Below are positions 61,966 through 64,000 of a stretch of 64,000 nucleotides of DNA, piece after piece. Source of the stretch: an uncultured Eubacteriales bacterium (GTDB lineage: Bacteria; Bacillota; Clostridia; Christensenellales; Aristaeellaceae); NCBI GenBank assembly GCA_902764875.1, contig CACWXP010000001.1, positions 124,001 through 188,000 of the forward strand. The letters are read 5' to 3'. The notes beneath the pieces were generated by a model. It had not been told where the DNA came from. It saw nothing but the letters and a program-made list of their open reading frames with translations, and ran no database searches. Position 1 is the stretch's first letter. The number at the start of each line of letters is the position of its first letter. Both the position numbers and the translations under genes were made by a program.

Positions 61966-62280
61966 ATGAAGAAAGTACGCATCACCGTGAAGAAGATCGC
62001 ACGGTATGACGATCTGATAGAGCAATACGAAAACCCGATTGCACATGCCTGCCCGATGGAACTGGGGCAGCGCTTCATCTGCAACGGCTGGGAACGGCCG
62101 GAAGGCTTCTGCTCTAGCGCATGGGACACGGTGTCGCCGTTTGTGATGACGCTGGCGCACGGCGGCGAAAACTTCTATGACGGCTGGATGAAGAATCCGA
62201 GATCGGCGATGATCTCCTGCAACGACGGGTTCAGACCGGTCAGCTTTCTGCTGGAAACCATGGATGAAGAGGCGGAGTAA
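61966..62280 (+). CDS. TIGR04076-family small protein
   Basis: 104 residues. The pattern KKVRITVKKIARYDDLIEQY, HACPMELGQRFICNGWERPEGFC, WDTVSPFVMTLAHGG and the NDGFRPVSFLLE ending matches the family of small cysteine-containing proteins common in anaerobes. Function is unknown. Ribosome binding site AGGAGGAACG. It may be co-transcribed with the MscS gene 31 nt upstream and is convergent with the sugar isomerase. Confidence 0.85.
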   Translation: MKKVRITVKKIARYDDLIEQYENPIAHACPMELGQRFICNGWERPEGFCSSAWDTVSPFVMTLAHGGENFYDGWMKNPRSAMISCNDGFRPVSFLLETMDEEAE

Positions 62281-62287
62281 CGCAATA

Positions 62288-63046
62288 TTATAACCAACGG
62301 CTTAATGATTCATAACTTTCTTTCAGACAATCGAAGGGGGAGGCGCCGTAGCAGTCGTCCTGTTCCACCAGGGCGTATTCCGTGAGGCCGTTTTTGCCCA
62401 GGATATCCAGGATCTTCGGAAAATCAAGGCTTCCGGCGCCGACGGGCGCCATCCGGATGTCGAAGCCGGACACGGTGTAATCCTTCAGATGGACGCAGTG
62501 AAGCCTTTCCGCGTGCTGCTGCAGCCAGGCGCAGATGTCCATGCCGCCGTACTGAAGCCAGTAGGTGTCCGCCGTGACGCCAAGGAGATCTGCCGGCATG
62601 GCGGACAGCAGATGATCCATCATGAACCGGCCGTCCGGCATACGGGCGAACTCAAAAGCATGGTTGTGATACATCATCTTCATGCCGGCCGCGCGGAGCT
62701 TTTCCGCCGACGGCATGAAGTCTTCCGCAAACTTTTCCGGCCCGCCCGGCACGTGATAGCGGTCCGGCAGATAGCCCAGGCCGACATAGGTGCAGCCGTA
62801 GAGCTGATGCCGGCGGATCAGATCTTCCGTTTTTTCCAGGAAATCGGTTTCCGGATTGTGCGTGAGCACGATGCGCAGGCCGTTTGCGTCGCACAGATGT
62901 TTCACCCGCTCCGGCGGGATTGGGCCGATGGCGGAGAGCTGGATATTCCGGTAACCGATCGCGGCGATCTTCTCCAGCGATTCGCCCAGATCCTTTTCAG
63001 TTTGACAGTATTGCCGTACGGTATAGCTTTGTGCACCAATCTGCAT
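62288..63046 (-). CDS. Sugar phosphate isomerase/epimerase (xylose isomerase-like TIM barrel)
   Basis: 252 residues starting MQIGAQSYTVRQYCQ, with the AP_endonuc_2/TIM-barrel metal ligands Glu/Asp/His spread in GMKMMYHNHAFEF, VTADTYWLQYGGMD, CVHLKDY and ALVEQDDC. Members interconvert keto and aldo sugars or inositol derivatives; the substrate cannot be assigned. No transport genes are adjacent. Its ATG is preceded by AAAGGAGC. A decayed gene lies 31 nt upstream on the same strand. Confidence 0.88.
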   Translation of the reverse strand: MQIGAQSYTVRQYCQTEKDLGESLEKIAAIGYRNIQLSAIGPIPPERVKHLCDANGLRIVLTHNPETDFLEKTEDLIRRHQLYGCTYVGLGYLPDRYHVPGGPEKFAEDFMPSAEKLRAAGMKMMYHNHAFEFARMPDGRFMMDHLLSAMPADLLGVTADTYWLQYGGMDICAWLQQHAERLHCVHLKDYTVSGFDIRMAPVGAGSLDFPKILDILGKNGLTEYALVEQDDCYGASPFDCLKESYESLSRWL

Positions 63047-63077
63047 GTTCAGGCAGCTCCTTTTCGATGAATGTTGT

Positions 63078-63257
63078 TTACTGTTCTGTTATTTCTCCCC
63101 GGGCATCTGAAAACAGATCATCCACGATAGCCTTTGCCGCCTCGAGATGCTCGAAGGGCACATAGAACCGGCTGTATTCCAGCATGGGCCCGACCCTGAT
63201 GGCCATTCCCGCACCCATGACGTCTTTCTTCAGGGCGGGAATGCGTTGCCTCCGTTT
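63078..63257 (-). pseudogene. C-terminal part of a DUF2007-like small protein
   Basis: Open frame of 59 codons after an in-frame TGA. It includes VMGAGMAIRVGPMLEY and RFYVPFEHLEAAKAIVDD, resembling the C-terminal half of DUF2007 'signal transducing' proteins. No good start codon or ribosome binding site heads it: the first ATG (63218) would give only 46 residues, and a GGAGG precedes an ATT. The N-terminal strand and helix are missing. The tRNA-Ser promoter lies just upstream on the other strand. Confidence 0.4.
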
Positions 63258-63303
63258 TCAGTGCTGTAGCCGATTTCCGCCGCGGAAGATTTGACGGAAG
63301 CGG

Positions 63304-63332
63304 TTGCCAAATATTTGCTCGTATGGTATAAT
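63304..63332 (+). promoter_or_regulatory. Promoter of tRNA-Ser
   Basis: TTGCCA (63304-63309), 17 nt, extended TGGTATAAT with perfect TATAAT (63327-63332). Confidence 0.8.
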
Positions 63333-63346
63333 TCGCCCGTTGCAAT

Positions 63347-63432
63347 GGAGCGGTATCGAAGTGGTCATAACGGCCCTGACTCGAAATCAGGTGTACGGCA
63401 ACGTACCGTGGGTTCGAATCCCACCCGCTCCG
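63347..63432 (+). tRNA. tRNA-Ser (anticodon CGA)
   Basis: 86 nt. Acceptor GGAGCGG pairs perfectly with CCGCTCC; the anticodon stem CCTGA/TCAGG encloses CTCGAAA, giving CGA. A long variable arm (GTAC...GTAC) is present as required for serine tRNA, the T arm carries TTCGAAT, and the discriminator is G. CCA is not encoded. Confidence 0.96.
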
Positions 63433-63437
63433 CATTG

Positions 63438-63475
63438 AAAACTCTCACTTTTTGAAAGTTGGGAGTTTTCTTTTT
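63438..63475 (+). terminator. Terminator of tRNA-Ser
   Basis: Stem AAAACTC / GAGTTTT with an inner CTTT/AAAG pairing, followed by TTTTT, 6 nt after the tRNA. Confidence 0.75.
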
Positions 63476-63488
63476 ACCCTTCTTGGTA

Positions 63489-63510
63489 GGTAGTAGGTCG
63501 GTAGTAGAAA
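63489..63510 (+). repeat. 11-bp-spaced direct repeats after tRNA-Ser
   Basis: GGTAGTAG at 63489-63496 and 63500-63507, an 11-bp period, same orientation relative to the tRNA as the repeats downstream of tRNA-Arg. They end 1 nt before the stop codon of the recombinase remnant. Confidence 0.75.
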
Positions 63511-63511
63511 T

Positions 63512-63652
63512 TCACTCGATGGTATCGGTAACTGCTTTTAAGTCTTCAAGCTGACTGCTCTGATACTGACTTCTGGTGAAATTATAGTCAGTATGTCCAA
63601 TTAAAGCAACCTTAACCCTATCATCTCCTTTTGCATGTTTTATCAGCTCCTT
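63512..63652 (-). pseudogene. C-terminal remnant of a probable tyrosine recombinase (integrase)
   Basis: 46 codons plus TGA, bounded upstream by an in-frame stop. It reads DDRVKVALIGHTDYNFTRSQ and then YQSSQLEDLKAV; the pattern GH-[ST]-D-x3-T-x3-Y followed by L-x-DL is that of the last integrase box with the nucleophilic tyrosine. It points toward the tRNA gene and is much richer in A/T than the surrounding chromosome. The catalytic R/H-x-x-R part is absent, so it is non-functional. Family assignment is by eye. Confidence 0.5.
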
Positions 63653-63816
63653 TCATTCTGATTATATCGCTGTGGCGATATAGCGTCAAGCAGAAATGAA
63701 GAATTCTCCGGTATCTTTTATGATACCAGGTATCCTGAAAAATCGTACTTGTGCATTTCCATAAACGGTCATATAATAAAACCGGTTCAAGAAAATGACC
63801 AAGGAGGAAGATCATC
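63653..63816. other. AT-rich region with two inverted repeats
   Basis: No gene supported. Contains arms TATATCGC/GCGATATA with a TGTG loop (63663-63682), the palindrome GATACC-A-GGTATC (63722-63734), and the promoter of the next gene. Base composition is clearly lower in G+C than the flanking genes. Confidence 0.7.
63749..63777 (+). promoter_or_regulatory. Promoter of the oxidase-type gene
   Basis: TTGTGC (63749-63754), 17 nt, perfect TATAAT (63772-63777). Confidence 0.65.
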
Positions 63817-64000
63817 ATGAGTAACGCTGCAAAGGTGCATGAATTCCTGAACAAAGCGCAGGTGTTCTATTTCCTGACGACGGATGGCGACCAGCCCAAG
63901 GGGCGGCCCTTCGGCTTCCAGATGCTGGTGAACGATACCCTGTATTTTGGCTGCGGCACCTTCAAGAACGTGTTCAAGCAGCTGACAAAGAACCCCAAGG
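63817..64000 (+). CDS. Pyridoxamine 5'-phosphate oxidase-family protein (3' partial)
   Basis: ATG 63817 with AAGGAGGAAG 7 nt upstream; the frame runs off the window after about 61 codons. The visible part (HEFLNKAQVFYFLTTDGDQ and PKGRPFGFQMLVNDTLYFGC) is the first half of the FMN-binding split-barrel fold of PPOX-like proteins. Many such small proteins in anaerobes are flavin or heme binding of unknown function. Not enough is present to say more. Confidence 0.8.
   Translation, partial: MSNAAKVHEFLNKAQVFYFLTTDGDQPKGRPFGFQMLVNDTLYFGCGTFKNVFKQLTKNPK

Noticed and set aside
63621-63854. 77-codon minus-strand frame in the AT-rich region
   Set aside because: It covers the promoter and start of the oxidase-type gene, has no ribosome binding site, and lies in a different frame from the integrase-like remnant.

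Overview
The window reads as chromosome of a GC-rich, low-GC-relative anaerobe of the Bacillota (class Clostridia). The main clues are the cmk - plsC - ispH/rpsA order with IspH and ribosomal protein S1 fused in one reading frame, an AbrB/SpoVT-type regulator with a C-terminal zinc ribbon, a TIGR04076-type small protein, strong AGGAGG ribosome binding sites and SigA-type promoters (TTGACA-N17-TATAAT class). A Christensenellales-like gut or rumen lineage is my guess, not shown by the sequence. Gene density is high, and almost all genes are housekeeping or envelope/transport genes. I see no complete prophage, insertion sequence, CRISPR array or rRNA operon.

Layout. 1-2 kb: a thioredoxin-fold TlpA-like protein (5' end cut by the window), a PAP2 phosphatase and a broken acetyltransferase start. 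2.1-8.9 kb (minus): type IIA topoisomerase B and A subunits, ybaB, recR, rmuC as one tight operon. 9.1-13.5 kb: a VanW-family secreted protein, an ABC exporter pair and a small secreted protein. 13.5-22 kb: dnaE, then a Gld-like ABC cassette (ATPase, fused permease/GldG, DUF4340 protein). 22.0-25.8 kb (minus): rpsM-rpsK-rpsD-rpoA-rplQ with a roughly 270-nt leader, followed by cca further upstream on the same strand. 27.5-30.4 kb: fumC, an AlaX-type tRNA editing protein and a small protein. 30.4-34 kb: secG, a FadR-type GntR regulator, NAD(P)HX repair nnrE/D and mnmM. 34-38 kb: glycogen synthase with an unusual C-terminal SCP2-like domain, an SH3-type protein and a metallo-hydrolase. 38.2 kb: tRNA-Arg(ACG).

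38.4-42.6 kb holds the most unusual gene: an HsdR-derived protein that keeps the PD-(D/E)xK nuclease motif but has lost the recognisable ATPase motifs. It stands alone, without HsdM or HsdS, directly upstream of tldD and tldE. 42.6-52.9 kb: transporters (PutP-like, GPH-type MFS, Na/Pi-PhoU, MgtE), a zinc-ribbon membrane protein, a flippase and an LCP protein. The mgtE leader carries a 25-codon upstream reading frame overlapping a predicted three-way RNA fold. 52.9-57.6 kb: yfbR, the AbrB-like regulator, cmk, plsC and ispH-rpsA. 57.7-61 kb (minus): GH27 alpha-galactosidase, a C39/SH3 secreted protein and an XRE regulator. 61-63 kb: an MscS channel, the TIGR04076 protein and a sugar isomerase/epimerase. 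63.3-63.8 kb: tRNA-Ser(CGA), followed by an AT-rich scar with 11-bp direct repeats and the C-terminal remnant of a probable tyrosine recombinase. The window ends inside a pyridoxamine-phosphate-oxidase-type gene.

Functional themes are DNA replication and repair (topoisomerase, RecR, RmuC, DnaE), the translation core (S13, S11, S4, L17, S1, RpoA, CCA-adding enzyme, AlaX, MnmM, two tRNAs), ion and solute transport, and a set of secreted SH3-like proteins. All functional calls are from reading motifs by eye; no database search was run.
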